Made by a program: the position numbers and the translations under genes. From the NCBI RefSeq assembly GCF_019049325.1, contig NZ_JAGMUO010000012.1, positions 30,592 through 94,591 on the forward strand: a stretch of 64,000 nt of DNA, read 5' to 3'. The stretch's first letter is position 1, and each line of letters starts with the position of its first letter. Below are positions 18,031 through 28,903 of the stretch, one piece after another. Source of the stretch: Streptomyces sp. AC512_CC834 (GTDB lineage Bacteria; Actinomycetota; Actinomycetes; Streptomycetales; Streptomycetaceae). Under the pieces are notes generated by a model. It was not told the origin of the DNA. It did no database searches and saw nothing but the letters and a program-made list of their open reading frames with translations.

Positions 18031-18891
18031 TCAGCCCTGCTCGCGGAGTTGTTCCTCCGTCAGACCCCGGCGCCAGTAGCCGACGAAGGTGACGCGGCGC
18101 CGGTCGATGCCGCGCTCGCCGACGAAATGCCGCCGCAGTCGCTTGACGCACCCGGACTCGCCCGCGATCCAGACGTAGGGGTGCTCGGCGGGCGGGAGTC
18201 GGGCGTCGCGGAGGGTGGCGAGGGTCGCCTCGGGCCCGCTGGTGGCGTCTCCGACCAGCCAGGTGACTTCGGCGTCCGCGGCCGTGTCGAGGTCCTGTAC
18301 GTCCTCGGCGTGCGGCACTTCCAGCCAGACCCGGGCGCGGGTGCCGGCCGGCAGCGACTCCACGGCGGCGCACGCGGCCGGTACGGCGGTCTCGTCGCCC
18401 CAGATCACCACCAGGTCGGTGTCCTCGGGCGGCCGGAAGCGGATCGCCCGGTTGTCGGCGACCGCGGGGCCCAGTACCAGCACGCGGTCGCCGGGGGCGG
18501 CGTCGGCGGCCCAGCGCGCGGCGGGACCGGCCTGGAGCCCCGACCCGGGTTCGACGCCGTGCAGGACGAAGTCGATGTCGATCTCGGTGGTGTGCCCGTC
18601 GTCGTCCCGGCGCAGCGACCGCAGCGTGTACGAGCGCATCACCGCCCGTACGTCGTCCGGCAGGTCGCGCCAGCCCTGCCACCAGCCCTCGCCCAGCTCC
18701 ACGGGCACCGCGGGCGCCGCCTGCCCCGGGTGCGGCAGGAACAGCGACAGCGACTGGTCGAGGCCGTCGGAGTGGAAGGCGCGCAGGTCGGTCCCCGCGA
18801 AGGTGACCCGGGCCAGGGACGGGCCGAGCCGCCTCGTCCGTACGACCTGGAGGGAGAAGAAACGGAACGGGGCGGCGACGGCCGTCGTCAT
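18031..18891 (-). CDS. desF: Siderophore-interacting protein / ferri-siderophore reductase
   Basis: A 286-residue flavin-dependent reductase of the SIP (ViuB/FAD_binding_9) family. It takes electrons from NAD(P)H to reduce imported ferrioxamine and release Fe2+ in the cytoplasm. The N-terminal FAD barrel (~10–140) holds RRLGPSLARVTFAG, and RSYTLRSLRRDD with the family R-x-Y-T/S flavin motif. The C-terminal nucleotide domain (~150–280) has VIWGDETAVPAACAAVESLP, WIAGESGCVKRLRRHF and the terminal VTFVGYWRRGLTEEQ. The ATG at 18891 has GGAG seven bases upstream. It follows desE by 26 bases and should share its iron-regulated promoter. Known from S. coelicolor as the gene next to desE (SCO2781). 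Confidence 0.92.
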   Translation of the reverse strand: MTTAVAAPFRFFSLQVVRTRRLGPSLARVTFAGTDLRAFHSDGLDQSLSLFLPHPGQAAPAVPVELGEGWWQGWRDLPDDVRAVMRSYTLRSLRRDDDGHTTEIDIDFVLHGVEPGSGLQAGPAARWAADAAPGDRVLVLGPAVADNRAIRFRPPEDTDLVVIWGDETAVPAACAAVESLPAGTRARVWLEVPHAEDVQDLDTAADAEVTWLVGDATSGPEATLATLRDARLPPAEHPYVWIAGESGCVKRLRRHFVGERGIDRRRVTFVGYWRRGLTEEQLREQG

Positions 18892-18917
18892 GAGGGGCTC
18901 CGGAGAAAGGTGGTGGG

Positions 18918-19970
18918 TCAGCCGACCTTCTTGGCGTTCTCGATCGCCTCGGCCAGGTTGTCCAGCAGCGGCGTGCACTTGTCGTAGGACAGGATCGGCT
19001 CGGGGGAGCGGGAGATGACCTGGCCGGCCTTGACCGCGGGGAGCTGCTTCCAGGTGCCCTCGGTGATGTCCGCGGGCTGGATGGTCGAGGCGCGGTCGTC
19101 CATGATGATGACGTCCGCCGGGTACTTGTCGACGTTCTCCCAGCTCAGGCTCTCGAACCAGCCGCCGGTCGCCTTCTTGGCCTCCTCGGGGGGCTCGACG
19201 AAGTTCACGCCGAGGGCCTTGAAGTACTCCAGGTCCACGGAGAGGTTGGTGCCGGAGACGTAGAACAGGTCGGGGCTCGCGGAGCCGGCCAGCACCCTGA
19301 TCTCGGGCTTGGCCTTGGCGGCCGCGCGCAGCCGGGCGGCGGCCTTGTCGAAGGCGGCCTTGGCGTCGGTGACCTTCTTGGCCTTCATGTCCGCGCCGAG
19401 CGACTCGGCCAGCTCCCACATGCGCTGGAGCGGCTTGGTGAGCTGGCGGTCGAAGACCGAGATCGCCACGCTCGGGGCGAGCTTGGCGACCTTGTCCTTG
19501 GACTCCTCCGGGACGGACCAGAGGGTGCCCGCGGTGTCGAACGTCGTGGTGATGAGCACCTCGGGGGCGAGGGCCGCGTACTTCTCGACGTTGAGCTTGC
19601 CCCACGCGTTGCCGAGGACGGTGACCTTGTCCACGTCGAGGTCGCCGGCCTGCACGTCGGGCTTGCCGTCCTCGGTCGTGGTGGGCCCGAAGACGCCCTT
19701 GACCTCGATGCCGTAGTCGAACAGGGCGGCGGCGACACCGGTGAAGGCGACGATGTTCGTCGGCACCTTGTCCAGCTTCACGGTCGTGCCGCGGTCGTCC
19801 TTGAAGGACCAGGGGCCGGACTTGGCGGCGCCGCCGCCCGTCCCGTCGTCCGAGCCACCGCTCTTCGCGTCGTCGTCGCCGCAGGCCGCGAGCACGGCAC
19901 CGAGGCCGAGGGCGCCGCCGGCGGCGAGGATTCCGCGGCGGGTCGGGTGGGTGACTCTGGCGTTGGACAT
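18918..19970 (-). CDS. desE: Ferrioxamine-binding lipoprotein DesE
   Basis: A 350-residue class III ABC substrate-binding lipoprotein. The signal carries a twin-Arg-like RRGILAAGGALGLGAVLAAC with the lipobox Cys at residue 30, followed by a flexible Asp/Ser/Gly linker. The two PBP lobes begin around VPTNIVAFTGVAAAL and LTKPLQRMWELAESLG, typical of iron-siderophore receptors. In S. coelicolor DesE binds ferrioxamines B and E. No permease or ATPase gene is next to it, so it must use a transporter coded elsewhere. An iron box at 20027–20045 lies 57–75 bases upstream of the start. Co-transcription with desF is likely. Confidence 0.96.
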   Translation of the reverse strand: MSNARVTHPTRRGILAAGGALGLGAVLAACGDDDAKSGGSDDGTGGGAAKSGPWSFKDDRGTTVKLDKVPTNIVAFTGVAAALFDYGIEVKGVFGPTTTEDGKPDVQAGDLDVDKVTVLGNAWGKLNVEKYAALAPEVLITTTFDTAGTLWSVPEESKDKVAKLAPSVAISVFDRQLTKPLQRMWELAESLGADMKAKKVTDAKAAFDKAAARLRAAAKAKPEIRVLAGSASPDLFYVSGTNLSVDLEYFKALGVNFVEPPEEAKKATGGWFESLSWENVDKYPADVIIMDDRASTIQPADITEGTWKQLPAVKAGQVISRSPEPILSYDKCTPLLDNLAEAIENAKKVG

Positions 19971-20026
19971 GGTGGTGGCTGCCTTCGAACGGTGCGGAGC
20001 GTCGCGCCCTGCGGGACAATTCGAAG

Positions 20027-20045
20027 GTAGGTTAGCCTAACCTCA
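20027..20045. promoter_or_regulatory. Iron box of desEF
   Basis: GTAGGTTAGCCTAACCTCA matches the 19-bp iron-box consensus at about 16 positions, with a perfect core AGGTTAGCCTAACCT. It is upstream of desE, so both des transcription units carry their own operator. Confidence 0.92.
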
Positions 20046-20098
20046 GATCTTGTCCAGAGGCGGGGCAGGTCCGGCCCCGCCCCGCATCGGGCCGTGCC

Positions 20099-21259
20099 TC
20101 AGCTCACCAGACCCAACTCCCGCGCGATCAGCATCCGCTGGACCTCGCTGGTGCCCTCGCCGATCTCCAGGATCTTCGCGTCCCGCCACATGCGGGCCAC
20201 CGGGTACTCGTTCATGAAGCCGTAGCCGCCGTGGATCTGCGTGGCGTCCCGGGCATTGTCCACGGCGACCGTCGACGAGTACAGCTTCGCCAGCGCCGCC
20301 TCCTTCTTGAAGGGTTCGCCCGTCACCAGGCGCGAGGCCGCGTCGCGCCAGGCGAGGCGGGACGTGTGGGCCTTCATCTCCATGTCGGCGATCTTGAACT
20401 GGATGGCCTGGTTGGCGCCGATGGGCTTGCCGAAGGCGTGACGTTCCTTCGCGTAGGTGAGCGACTCGTCCACGCAGCCCTGTGCGAGCCCCGTGCCCAG
20501 CGCGGCGATGGCGATGCGGCCCTCGTCCAGGATGCGCAGGAACTGCGCGTAGCCGCGCCCCCGCTCGCCCAGCAGGTTCGCCGCCGGGACCCGGACGTCG
20601 GAGAAGGACAGCTCACGGGTGTCCGACGCGTTCCAGCCGACCTTCGAGTACGGGGCGGCCACCGTGAAGCCCGGGGTGCCCGACGGGACGATGATCGCCG
20701 AGATCAGGGGCCTGCCGTCGGGCTTGCGGCCGGTCACCGCCGTGACCGTGACCAGGCCCGTGATGTCCGTGCCCGAGTTGGTGATGAAGCACTTGGTGCC
20801 GTTGATGACCCACTCGTTCGTGGCCTCGTCCAGGCGGGCCGTGGTGCGGGTCGCGCCCGCGTCACTGCCGCCGTCCGGTTCCGTCAGGCCGAACGCGCCC
20901 AGGATCTCGCCCGAGCACAGCCGGGGCAGCCACGTGCGCTTCTGCTCCTCGGTGCCGAACAGGTGGACCGGCATCGCGCCCAGCGAGACGCCCGCCTCCA
21001 GCGTGATCGCCACCGACGAGTCCACCCGGGCCAGCTCCTCCAGGGCCACGCCCAGGGCGAAGTAGTCGCCGCCCATGCCGCCGTACTCCTCCGGGAACGG
21101 CAGCCCGAACAGCCCCATGCGGCCCATCTCGCGGACTATCTCGTACGGGAACTCGTGCCGCTCGTAGAAGTCGCCGATCTTCGGCGCCACCACGTCGTGC
21201 GCGAACTGTTCGACCGTGCGGCGCAGTTCTTCCAGTTCGGGGGAGAGCTTGTGGTCCAT
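20099..21259 (-). CDS. acdH: Acyl-CoA dehydrogenase, short/branched-chain
   Basis: A 386-residue flavoprotein that introduces the alpha-beta double bond into an acyl-CoA. It has the N-terminal helical domain, the mid beta-domain FAD motif (FGLTEPDGGSDAG near 125) and the C-terminal domain with IHGGYGFMNEYPVARMWRDA and LEIGEGTSEVQRM. The Glu of GEGT is the usual catalytic base. The ATG at 21259 has an AGGAG upstream and lies six bases after the HMG-CoA lyase stop. Being last in a methylcrotonyl-CoA carboxylase operon, isovaleryl-CoA (leucine) is the probable substrate. S. coelicolor AcdH, which works on branched short-chain acyl-CoAs, is the gene I associate with this locus (symbol from memory). 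Confidence 0.93.
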   Translation of the reverse strand: MDHKLSPELEELRRTVEQFAHDVVAPKIGDFYERHEFPYEIVREMGRMGLFGLPFPEEYGGMGGDYFALGVALEELARVDSSVAITLEAGVSLGAMPVHLFGTEEQKRTWLPRLCSGEILGAFGLTEPDGGSDAGATRTTARLDEATNEWVINGTKCFITNSGTDITGLVTVTAVTGRKPDGRPLISAIIVPSGTPGFTVAAPYSKVGWNASDTRELSFSDVRVPAANLLGERGRGYAQFLRILDEGRIAIAALGTGLAQGCVDESLTYAKERHAFGKPIGANQAIQFKIADMEMKAHTSRLAWRDAASRLVTGEPFKKEAALAKLYSSTVAVDNARDATQIHGGYGFMNEYPVARMWRDAKILEIGEGTSEVQRMLIARELGLVS

Positions 21260-21264
21260 GTCGT

Positions 21265-22227
21265 TCACGACTCCTGGTGGGAGAGGGCTCGTACGGTGCG
21301 GGACGGGCTGGGTCGGCCCAGGTGGGCGGCCATCCAGACGCTGGTGGCGACGAGACGGTCGAGGTCGACCCCGGTGTCGATGCCGAGGCCGCGCAGCATC
21401 CACACGAGGTCTTCGGTGGCGAGGTTGCCGGTGGCGGACTTCGCGAACGGGCAGCCGCCGAGGCCGCCGGCGGAGGCGTCGACGGTCGTCACACCGTGCC
21501 GCAGGGCGGTGAGGGTGTTGGACAGGGCCTGGCCGTAGGTGTCGTGGAAGTGGACGCCGATCCGGTCCACGGGGACACCGGCCCCGTCCAGCGCGGTCAG
21601 CAGCGCGCTCACGTGCCCCGGGGTCGCGACCCCGATGGTGTCGCCGAGGCTCAGTTCGTCGCAGCCCATGTCCAGCAGGGCCCGGCAGACCCGCACCACC
21701 TGGGGGACCGGGACCGGGCCCTCCCACGGGTCGCCGAAGCACATCGACAGGTAGCCACGGACGCGGATGCCGTCCGCTTCCTTGGCCCGGGCCACCACCG
21801 GCTCGAACATCGCCAGTGCCTCGTCCACCGTGCGGTTGAGGTTGGCCTTGGCGAAGGACTCCGTGGCGCTGGCGAAGACGGCCACGCTCCGGGCGCCCAG
21901 CGCCAGGGCGCGGTCCAGGCCGCGCTCGTTGGGCACCAGGACCGGAAGCGACACCGGCAGCGACACCGACAGGTCGGACACCTGCGGGAAGAGGTCCTCG
22001 GCATCCGCCAACTGGGGGACCCACTTCGGGTGGACGAAGCTCGTCGCCTCGATCGTGGTCAGGCCCGTGCCGGCCAGCCTGCGGATGAACTCCGCCTTGA
22101 CGGCCGTCGGCACGGTCGCCTTCTCGTTCTGCAGTCCGTCGCGCGCGCCGACCTCGTGGATGCGGACGCGGGCGGGCAGGCCCTCGGCCGGTACGGCCAT
22201 GGGGAGGCCCAGTTCCGGGGCGTTCAT
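21265..22227 (-). CDS. Hydroxymethylglutaryl-CoA lyase
   Basis: A 320-residue TIM-barrel lyase of the HMGL-like family; it splits HMG-CoA to acetyl-CoA and acetoacetate, the last step of leucine breakdown. Visible motifs are [12 protein letters not shown] (metal Asp and catalytic Arg), the metal ligands HFHDTYGQ, and the active-site Cys in [15 protein letters not shown] (about residue 260). A small internal duplication (SLPVSLPV near 90) is unusual but sits in a surface loop. The ATG at 22227 overlaps the preceding gene's stop by four bases. Confidence 0.95.
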   Translation of the reverse strand: MNAPELGLPMAVPAEGLPARVRIHEVGARDGLQNEKATVPTAVKAEFIRRLAGTGLTTIEATSFVHPKWVPQLADAEDLFPQVSDLSVSLPVSLPVLVPNERGLDRALALGARSVAVFASATESFAKANLNRTVDEALAMFEPVVARAKEADGIRVRGYLSMCFGDPWEGPVPVPQVVRVCRALLDMGCDELSLGDTIGVATPGHVSALLTALDGAGVPVDRIGVHFHDTYGQALSNTLTALRHGVTTVDASAGGLGGCPFAKSATGNLATEDLVWMLRGLGIDTGVDLDRLVATSVWMAAHLGRPSPSRTVRALSHQES

Positions 22228-24203
22228 GCCGTCTCCTCGCCCTCGTCGGTGGGTGCGACGACCGCGAGCACCTGGTCCATGGCGACGGTCGTGCCCGGCG
22301 CCACGTCCAGCTCGGCGACGGTGCCCGCGTGCGGGGCGGAGATGACGTGCTCCATCTTCATCGCCTCCACCACCAGCAGGCTCTGGCCCGCGCTCACCTC
22401 GTCGCCGACGGCGACCTTCACCACCGTCACCGTGCCCGGCATCGGCGCGGTCAGCGAGTCGGCGCCCGCGTGGGCGGCCCGGTTGAGGGAGGCGGCGACC
22501 GGGTCGTGGTCGCGCACGTGCCAGGCGTCGCCGTCGCGGCCCAGCCAGTCGGCGGCGCGGTGGAAGGAGTGCCGTACGCCGTCCAGGGTCACGGACACCC
22601 GGTCGTGGGTGACGGTGTGGGTGCCGCGCGGGGTGTGAGTAGCGGGTTCAAGTCCCGGCGCGCGCAGGTGGAAGGCGACCGGCTTCGGCTCGCCCCCGGT
22701 GCGCCAGCCGTTGGGCACCGAGAACGGGTCCGTCCAGCCGTCACCGCGCGGGCGCAGCGCGTCCAGCCGTACGGCCGCCGCCGCCTCGTACACCTCCTCC
22801 GGTACGTCCGTGGAGACGAGGCCGTCCACCTCCCGCTCCACCAGCCCCGTGTCCAGCTCGCCCGCCACCACCGCCGGGTGCGCGAGGAGCCGGCGCAGGA
22901 ACCCGGCGTTGGTCTGCACGCCGAGCGTGACCGTCCCGGCGAGGGCCGCGCGGAGCTTCCTGAGCGCGGTCTGCCGGTCGGGGCCGTAGGCGATCACCTT
23001 GGACAGCATCGGGTCGTACAGGCTGCCGACCTCGGTGCCCTCGCTGAGCCCCGAGTCGGTGCGCACCCCGTCGCCCTCGGGCTCGCGCAGCCGCAGCACC
23101 GTGCCGCCGGAGGGGAGGAAGCCGCGGGCGGGGTCTTCCGCGCACAGGCGGGCCTCGATCGCGTGCCCGGTCAGCCGTACGTCCTCCTGCGCGAGGCCGA
23201 GCGGCTCGCCCGCCGCGACCCGGAGCTGGCACTCCACCAGGTCCAGGCCGGTGACCAGCTCGGTCACCGGGTGCTCGACCTGGAGACGGGTGTTCATCTC
23301 CATGAAGTAGTACGAGGACGGGTCGCTGCCCGGCACGATGAACTCCACCGTGCCCGCGCCCCGGTAGCCGCAGGAGCGGGCCGCCTGCACGGCCGCCTCG
23401 CCCATCGCCGCCCGCGTCGCCTCGTCCAGGAGGACGCTCGGCGCCTCCTCGATCACCTTCTGGTGCCGCCGCTGCAGCGAGCACTCGCGCTCGCCCAGGT
23501 GCACCACGTTGCCGTGGCCGTCGGCCAGGACCTGGATCTCGATGTGCCGGGGCCGGTCGATCCACCGCTCCACGAGCAGCGTGTCGTCGCCGAAGGAGGC
23601 GCGGGCCTCGCGGCGGGCGGCGGCGATCTCGTCGGCGAGCACGGCGGCGTCCCGCACCAGCCGCATGCCCTTGCCGCCACCGCCGGCCGACGGCTTGAGC
23701 AGCACGGGCGTCCCGATCTCGCGGGCGGCGTCGGCGAGCTGCCCGTCCGTGAGGCCGCTGCCACTGCTGCCGGGCACGACCGGCACCCCGGCCGCCTGCA
23801 CCGTCTCCTTGGCGCGGATCTTGTCGCCCATCAGGGCGATCGCGTCGGCGGACGGTCCGATGAAGACCAGCCCCGCCTCCTCGCAGGCCCGCGCGAAACC
23901 GGCGTTCTCGGCGAGGAAGCCGTACCCCGGGTGGACGGCCTGCGCGCCCGTCCGCCTCGCCGCCTCCAGCAGCCGTTCGACGGACAGATAGCTCTCCGTC
24001 GCGGGCGCCGGTCCGATCCGTACCGACTCGTCGGCCTCCCGCACGTGCCGGGCGTCCGCGTCGGCGTCGGAGAAGACCGCCACCGAGCGCACGCCCATCG
24101 AGCGCAGCGTCCGGATGACGCGCACCGCGATCTCGCCGCGGTTGGCGACGAGCACGGTGTCGAACATGCGTGGCATGCGTGGCATCTCGTTCGTGTTCTC
24201 CAC
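22224..24203 (-). CDS. mccA: Biotin-carboxylase/BCCP subunit of a methylcrotonyl-CoA-type carboxylase
   Basis: About 659 residues combining biotin carboxylase and biotin carrier. The biotin-carboxylase domain (~13–460) includes [15 protein letters not shown], the ATP-grasp Gly-rich loop [12 protein letters not shown], and [17 protein letters not shown] linker follows, and the C-terminal biotinyl domain has EAMKMEH with the biotinylated Lys at ~616. I chose the GTG at 24203, preceded by GGAGGGG; later ATGs (MPRM, MFDTV) would also give a complete enzyme. Only 11 bases separate it from the beta subunit. The context (HMG-CoA lyase, acyl-CoA dehydrogenase) points to 3-methylcrotonyl-CoA rather than acetyl- or propionyl-CoA. 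Confidence 0.93.
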   Translation of the reverse strand: MENTNEMPRMPRMFDTVLVANRGEIAVRVIRTLRSMGVRSVAVFSDADADARHVREADESVRIGPAPATESYLSVERLLEAARRTGAQAVHPGYGFLAENAGFARACEEAGLVFIGPSADAIALMGDKIRAKETVQAAGVPVVPGSSGSGLTDGQLADAAREIGTPVLLKPSAGGGGKGMRLVRDAAVLADEIAAARREARASFGDDTLLVERWIDRPRHIEIQVLADGHGNVVHLGERECSLQRRHQKVIEEAPSVLLDEATRAAMGEAAVQAARSCGYRGAGTVEFIVPGSDPSSYYFMEMNTRLQVEHPVTELVTGLDLVECQLRVAAGEPLGLAQEDVRLTGHAIEARLCAEDPARGFLPSGGTVLRLREPEGDGVRTDSGLSEGTEVGSLYDPMLSKVIAYGPDRQTALRKLRAALAGTVTLGVQTNAGFLRRLLAHPAVVAGELDTGLVEREVDGLVSTDVPEEVYEAAAAVRLDALRPRGDGWTDPFSVPNGWRTGGEPKPVAFHLRAPGLEPATHTPRGTHTVTHDRVSVTLDGVRHSFHRAADWLGRDGDAWHVRDHDPVAASLNRAAHAGADSLTAPMPGTVTVVKVAVGDEVSAGQSLLVVEAMKMEHVISAPHAGTVAELDVAPGTTVAMDQVLAVVAPTDEGEETA

Positions 24204-24214
24204 AGGTCCCCTCC

Positions 24215-25831
<1,617 letters not shown>

Positions 25832-25860
25832 CCTGCGGTCCCCTCACCAGTGGTCGACCA

Positions 25861-25905
25861 GTTAATGAGCGTTAACGCGTTTCCTTCAGGTTAACGACCG
25901 CTAAC
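25861..25905. promoter_or_regulatory. Two TetR-type operators between mccB and the regulator gene
   Basis: GTTAATGAGCGTTAAC (25861–25876) and GTTAACGACCGCTAAC (25890–25905) are related 16-bp palindromes built on the half-site GTTAAC/TG, with centres 29 bp apart. They fill the space between the divergent start codons at 25831 and 25928, as expected for autoregulation and operon control by the adjacent TetR protein. Confidence 0.75.
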
Positions 25906-25927
25906 CGCCCTGTCTAGAATTGGCTCC

Positions 25928-26527
25928 ATGGCCACCAGAACCGACGCCCCCACCCGCCGCGAGCAGATCCTCAAGGAGGCCGCCCGGCTCTTCGCCGAGC
26001 GGGGTTTCCACGGGGTCGGCGTCGACGAGATAGGCGCCGCGGTCGGCATCAGCGGCCCCGGGCTCTACCGGCACTTCGCCGGCAAGGACGCGATGCTCGC
26101 CGAGCTGCTGGTCGGGATCAGCGACTCGCTGCTGACCGGGGCGAAGCGGCGGCTGGCGGAGGCGGGCGCGGCGACCGGCGCCGACGTGGTACTCGACTCG
26201 CTCATCGAGGGCCACATCGACTTCGCGCTCGACGACCGCCCGCTCATCACCCTGCACGACCGCGAGCTGGACCGCCTGCGGGACACCGACCGCAAGATGG
26301 TGCGGCAGTTGCAGCGGCAGTACGTCGAGCTGTGGGTCGGGGTGCTCCGCGAGGTCTACCCGGCCGTCACTGAGCCCGCCGCCCGCTCCGCGGTCCACTC
26401 GGTCTTCGGCCTCCTGAACTCCACCCCGCACCTCGGCCGCCCCGGCTCCCTGCCGGGCCGCGCGGTCACGGCGGCACTGCTGCACCGGATGGCACGGGGG
26501 GCGTTCGCGGCGGTGGGGGCGGCGTAG
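25928..26527 (+). CDS. TetR-family repressor of the branched-chain acyl-CoA operon
   Basis: A 199-residue TetR protein. The N-terminal helix-turn-helix (~12–58) reads RREQILKEAARLFAERGF and IGAAVGISGPGLYRHFAGKD. The C-terminal ligand domain (~70–195) is helical with VLREVYPAVTEPAARSAVHS. It is divergent from mccB with two matching palindromes between the starts. By analogy with other TetR regulators of acyl-CoA pathways, the inducer is likely an acyl-CoA intermediate of leucine breakdown; this is inference. Confidence 0.93.
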   Translation: MATRTDAPTRREQILKEAARLFAERGFHGVGVDEIGAAVGISGPGLYRHFAGKDAMLAELLVGISDSLLTGAKRRLAEAGAATGADVVLDSLIEGHIDFALDDRPLITLHDRELDRLRDTDRKMVRQLQRQYVELWVGVLREVYPAVTEPAARSAVHSVFGLLNSTPHLGRPGSLPGRAVTAALLHRMARGAFAAVGAA

Positions 26528-26839
26528 GGGCGGCGTAGGGCGCCCGGCCCGTCCGGGACCTGACGCCGGGCCCCGGCACCTCGTCCCTCGGCCGACCGCG
26601 CCTCGGTCCCTCACTTCTCGGCCGACCGAGTCGGGTGGTGGGTGGGCACAGGCCGGGGTCCGGGGCGGAGCCCCGGGCGGCAGTGGCGGCCGACCGCGCC
26701 CTTGCGTCGCCGGTGGCGAGGTGTCGCCGTGTCACGGAGTGACGAGGGTTACCCGCCTCCCACCCTGGACGGCCCTCCCTACCCGCCGGTACGGTGAAGT
26801 CTGAGCAAGCGCTTAGATACGTACCCTGGAGGTGGCGCG
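26528..26839. promoter_or_regulatory. Intergenic region with AAGCGCTT palindrome before the acyl-CoA dehydrogenase gene
   Basis: These 312 bp have no supported gene. A GC-rich hairpin (GGGGTCCGGGGCGGAGCCCC, near 26660–26680) may terminate the TetR transcript. Just before the next gene, TGAGCAAGCGCTTAGA contains the palindrome AAGCGCTT at 26807–26814, 26 bases upstream of the start codon, where a regulator could block transcription. Confidence 0.45.
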
Positions 26840-27997
26840 GTGCGCCGTACGGTGTTCAACGAGGACCACGAGGCGTTCCGGGAGACCCTGCGCGCCTTCA
26901 TCGAGGCCGAGGTCGTCCCCGTCTACGACGAGTGGTTCGCCGCCGGCCAGGCGCCGCGCGACTTCTACCACAAGCTCGGCGACCTGGGCCTCTTCGGCAT
27001 CAACGTGCCCGAGGAGTTCGGCGGCGCCGGCATGGACAGCCACAAGTTCGAGGCCGTCCTCTACGAGGAGACCGCCCGCGCCGGCGTCCAGTTCGGCGGC
27101 TCCGGCGTCCACGTGCTGCTCGCCCTGCCCTACATCAACATGCTGGCCACCGACGAGCAGAAGAAGCGCTTCCTGCCGAAGTTCGTCACCGGCGAGGAGA
27201 TGTGGGCCATCGCGATGACGGAGCCCGGCACCGGTTCCGACCTCGCCGGCATGAAGTCCACCGCCAAGCTCTCCGAGGACGGCACCCACTACGTCCTCAA
27301 CGGCGCCAAGACCTTCATCACCGGCGGCGTCCACGCCGACAAGGTCATCGTCTGCGCCCGCACCGACGCGCCCACGGCCGAGGACCGCCGTCACGGCATA
27401 TCCCTGTTCGCCGTGGACACCAAGTCCCAGGGCTACTCCGTCGGCCGCAAGCTGGACAAGCTGGGCCTGCGCACCTCCGACACCGCCGAGCTGGCCTTCG
27501 TCGACGTCAAGGTGCCCGTCGAGGACCTGCTCGGCGAGGAGAACAAGGGCTTCTCCTACCTTGGCCACAACCTGGCCTCCGAGCGCTGGGGCATCGCCTT
27601 CGGCGCCTACGCCCAGGCCAAGGCCGCCGTCCGGTTCGCCAAGAGTTACGTGCAGGACCGCACCGTCTTCGGGAAGCCGGTCGCCCACTTCCAGAACACC
27701 AAGTTCGAGCTGGCCGCCTGCCAGGCCGAGGTGGACGCCGCCGAGGCCGTCGCCGACCGCGCCACCGAGGCCCTGGACGCCGGTGAACTCACCCCCGCCG
27801 AGGCCGCCAGCGCCAAGCTGTTCTGCACCGAGGTCGCCCACCGCGTCATCGACCGCTGCCTCCAGCTTCACGGCGGCTACGGCTACATGAACGAGTACCC
27901 GATCGCCCGCCTGTACGCGGACAACCGCGTCAACCGCATCTACGGCGGCACCAGCGAGGTCATGAAGATGATCATCGCGAAGAACATGGGCCTGTAG
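26840..27997 (+). CDS. Acyl-CoA dehydrogenase (LCAD/IVD-like active-site type)
   Basis: A 385-residue acyl-CoA dehydrogenase from a GTG with GGAGGTG upstream. FAD motifs are AMTEPGTGSDLAGMKSTAKL and the C-terminal HGGYGYMNEYPIARLYAD. At the place where most family members have the catalytic Glu (YEGT), this protein has IYGGTSEV. A Glu in NLASERWGIAFG is at the alternative position used by long-chain and isovaleryl-CoA dehydrogenases, so it is probably of that class. It leads a run with a TesB thioesterase 28 bases downstream and a CDF transporter. Chain length cannot be told from sequence. Confidence 0.93.
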   Translation: MRRTVFNEDHEAFRETLRAFIEAEVVPVYDEWFAAGQAPRDFYHKLGDLGLFGINVPEEFGGAGMDSHKFEAVLYEETARAGVQFGGSGVHVLLALPYINMLATDEQKKRFLPKFVTGEEMWAIAMTEPGTGSDLAGMKSTAKLSEDGTHYVLNGAKTFITGGVHADKVIVCARTDAPTAEDRRHGISLFAVDTKSQGYSVGRKLDKLGLRTSDTAELAFVDVKVPVEDLLGEENKGFSYLGHNLASERWGIAFGAYAQAKAAVRFAKSYVQDRTVFGKPVAHFQNTKFELAACQAEVDAAEAVADRATEALDAGELTPAEAASAKLFCTEVAHRVIDRCLQLHGGYGYMNEYPIARLYADNRVNRIYGGTSEVMKMIIAKNMGL

Positions 27998-28025
27998 ACC
28001 GCGGATTCCCCGGAGTCTCCAGGAC

Positions 28026-28898
28026 ATGAGCGAAGCACTCCAGTCCCTCCTCGACCTGCTCGACCTCGAGCGGATCGAGGAGGACATCTACCGCGGCCAC
28101 TCCCGCTCCGCCGTCGTCCCCCGGGTCTTCGGCGGGCAGGTGGCCGCCCAGGCCATGGTCGCCGCCGGGCGCACGGTCCCCGAGGACCGGCACGCGCACT
28201 CCCTGCACGCGTACTTCCTGCGCCCCGGCGACCCGGGCGCCCCCATCGTCTACAACGTCGACCGCCTGCGCGACGGCCGCTCCTTCACCACCCGCCGCGT
28301 GGTCGCCGTCCAGCACGGCAAACCGATCTTCACCCTGTCGGCGTCCTTCCAGACGTACGAGGATGGCCTCGACCACCAGGCCCCGATGCCGCCCGCACCG
28401 GACCCGGCGACCGTCCCCACCGGCGAGGAACGGCTGCGCGGCTACCCACACCTGCCCGCCGAGACCGTCGAACGCTTCCTCGAGGCCCGCGCGGCCGTCG
28501 ACCTGCGCCACGTCGACGACCCGCCGTACGGGGACTTCGGCACCCCGCGCGAGCCGCACTCCCAGGTGTGGTTCCGCACCAACGGCAAACTCTCGGACGA
28601 CCCCCTGCTGCACGTCGTCCTCGCCACCTACGTCTCCGACATGACCCTCCTCGACTCGGTCCTGCTCGCCCACGGCCGCGGCGGCTGGGCCGTCGGCGAC
28701 GTCGTCGGGGCCTCACTGGACCACGCCATGTGGTTCCACCGGCCCTTCCGCGCCGACGAATGGCTGCTGTACGACCAGCAGTCGCCGTCCGCGTCCGGCG
28801 GCCGGGGCCTCGGCCAGGCCCGCATCCACACGCAGGACGGCCGGCTCGCCATTTCGGTCATTCAGGAAGGCGTGGTGCGCGTCCCTCGGGAACACTGA
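28026..28898 (+). CDS. tesB: Acyl-CoA thioesterase II (TesB-like)
   Basis: A 290-residue double-hotdog thioesterase that hydrolyses medium- and long-chain acyl-CoAs to free acid and CoA. The N-terminal hotdog (~1–115) carries VFGGQVAAQAMVAA, SLHAYFLRPGDP and RDGRSFTTRRVVAVQ. The C-terminal hotdog (~150–285) carries ATYVSDMTLL, ASLDHAMWFHRPFRADEWLL and QEGVVR, containing the Asp/Thr/Gln triad positions. The ATG at 28026 lies 28 bases after the dehydrogenase stop, so the two are probably co-transcribed in fatty-acid handling. Confidence 0.95.
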   Translation: MSEALQSLLDLLDLERIEEDIYRGHSRSAVVPRVFGGQVAAQAMVAAGRTVPEDRHAHSLHAYFLRPGDPGAPIVYNVDRLRDGRSFTTRRVVAVQHGKPIFTLSASFQTYEDGLDHQAPMPPAPDPATVPTGEERLRGYPHLPAETVERFLEARAAVDLRHVDDPPYGDFGTPREPHSQVWFRTNGKLSDDPLLHVVLATYVSDMTLLDSVLLAHGRGGWAVGDVVGASLDHAMWFHRPFRADEWLLYDQQSPSASGGRGLGQARIHTQDGRLAISVIQEGVVRVPREH

Positions 28899-28903
28899 GC
28901 GGC

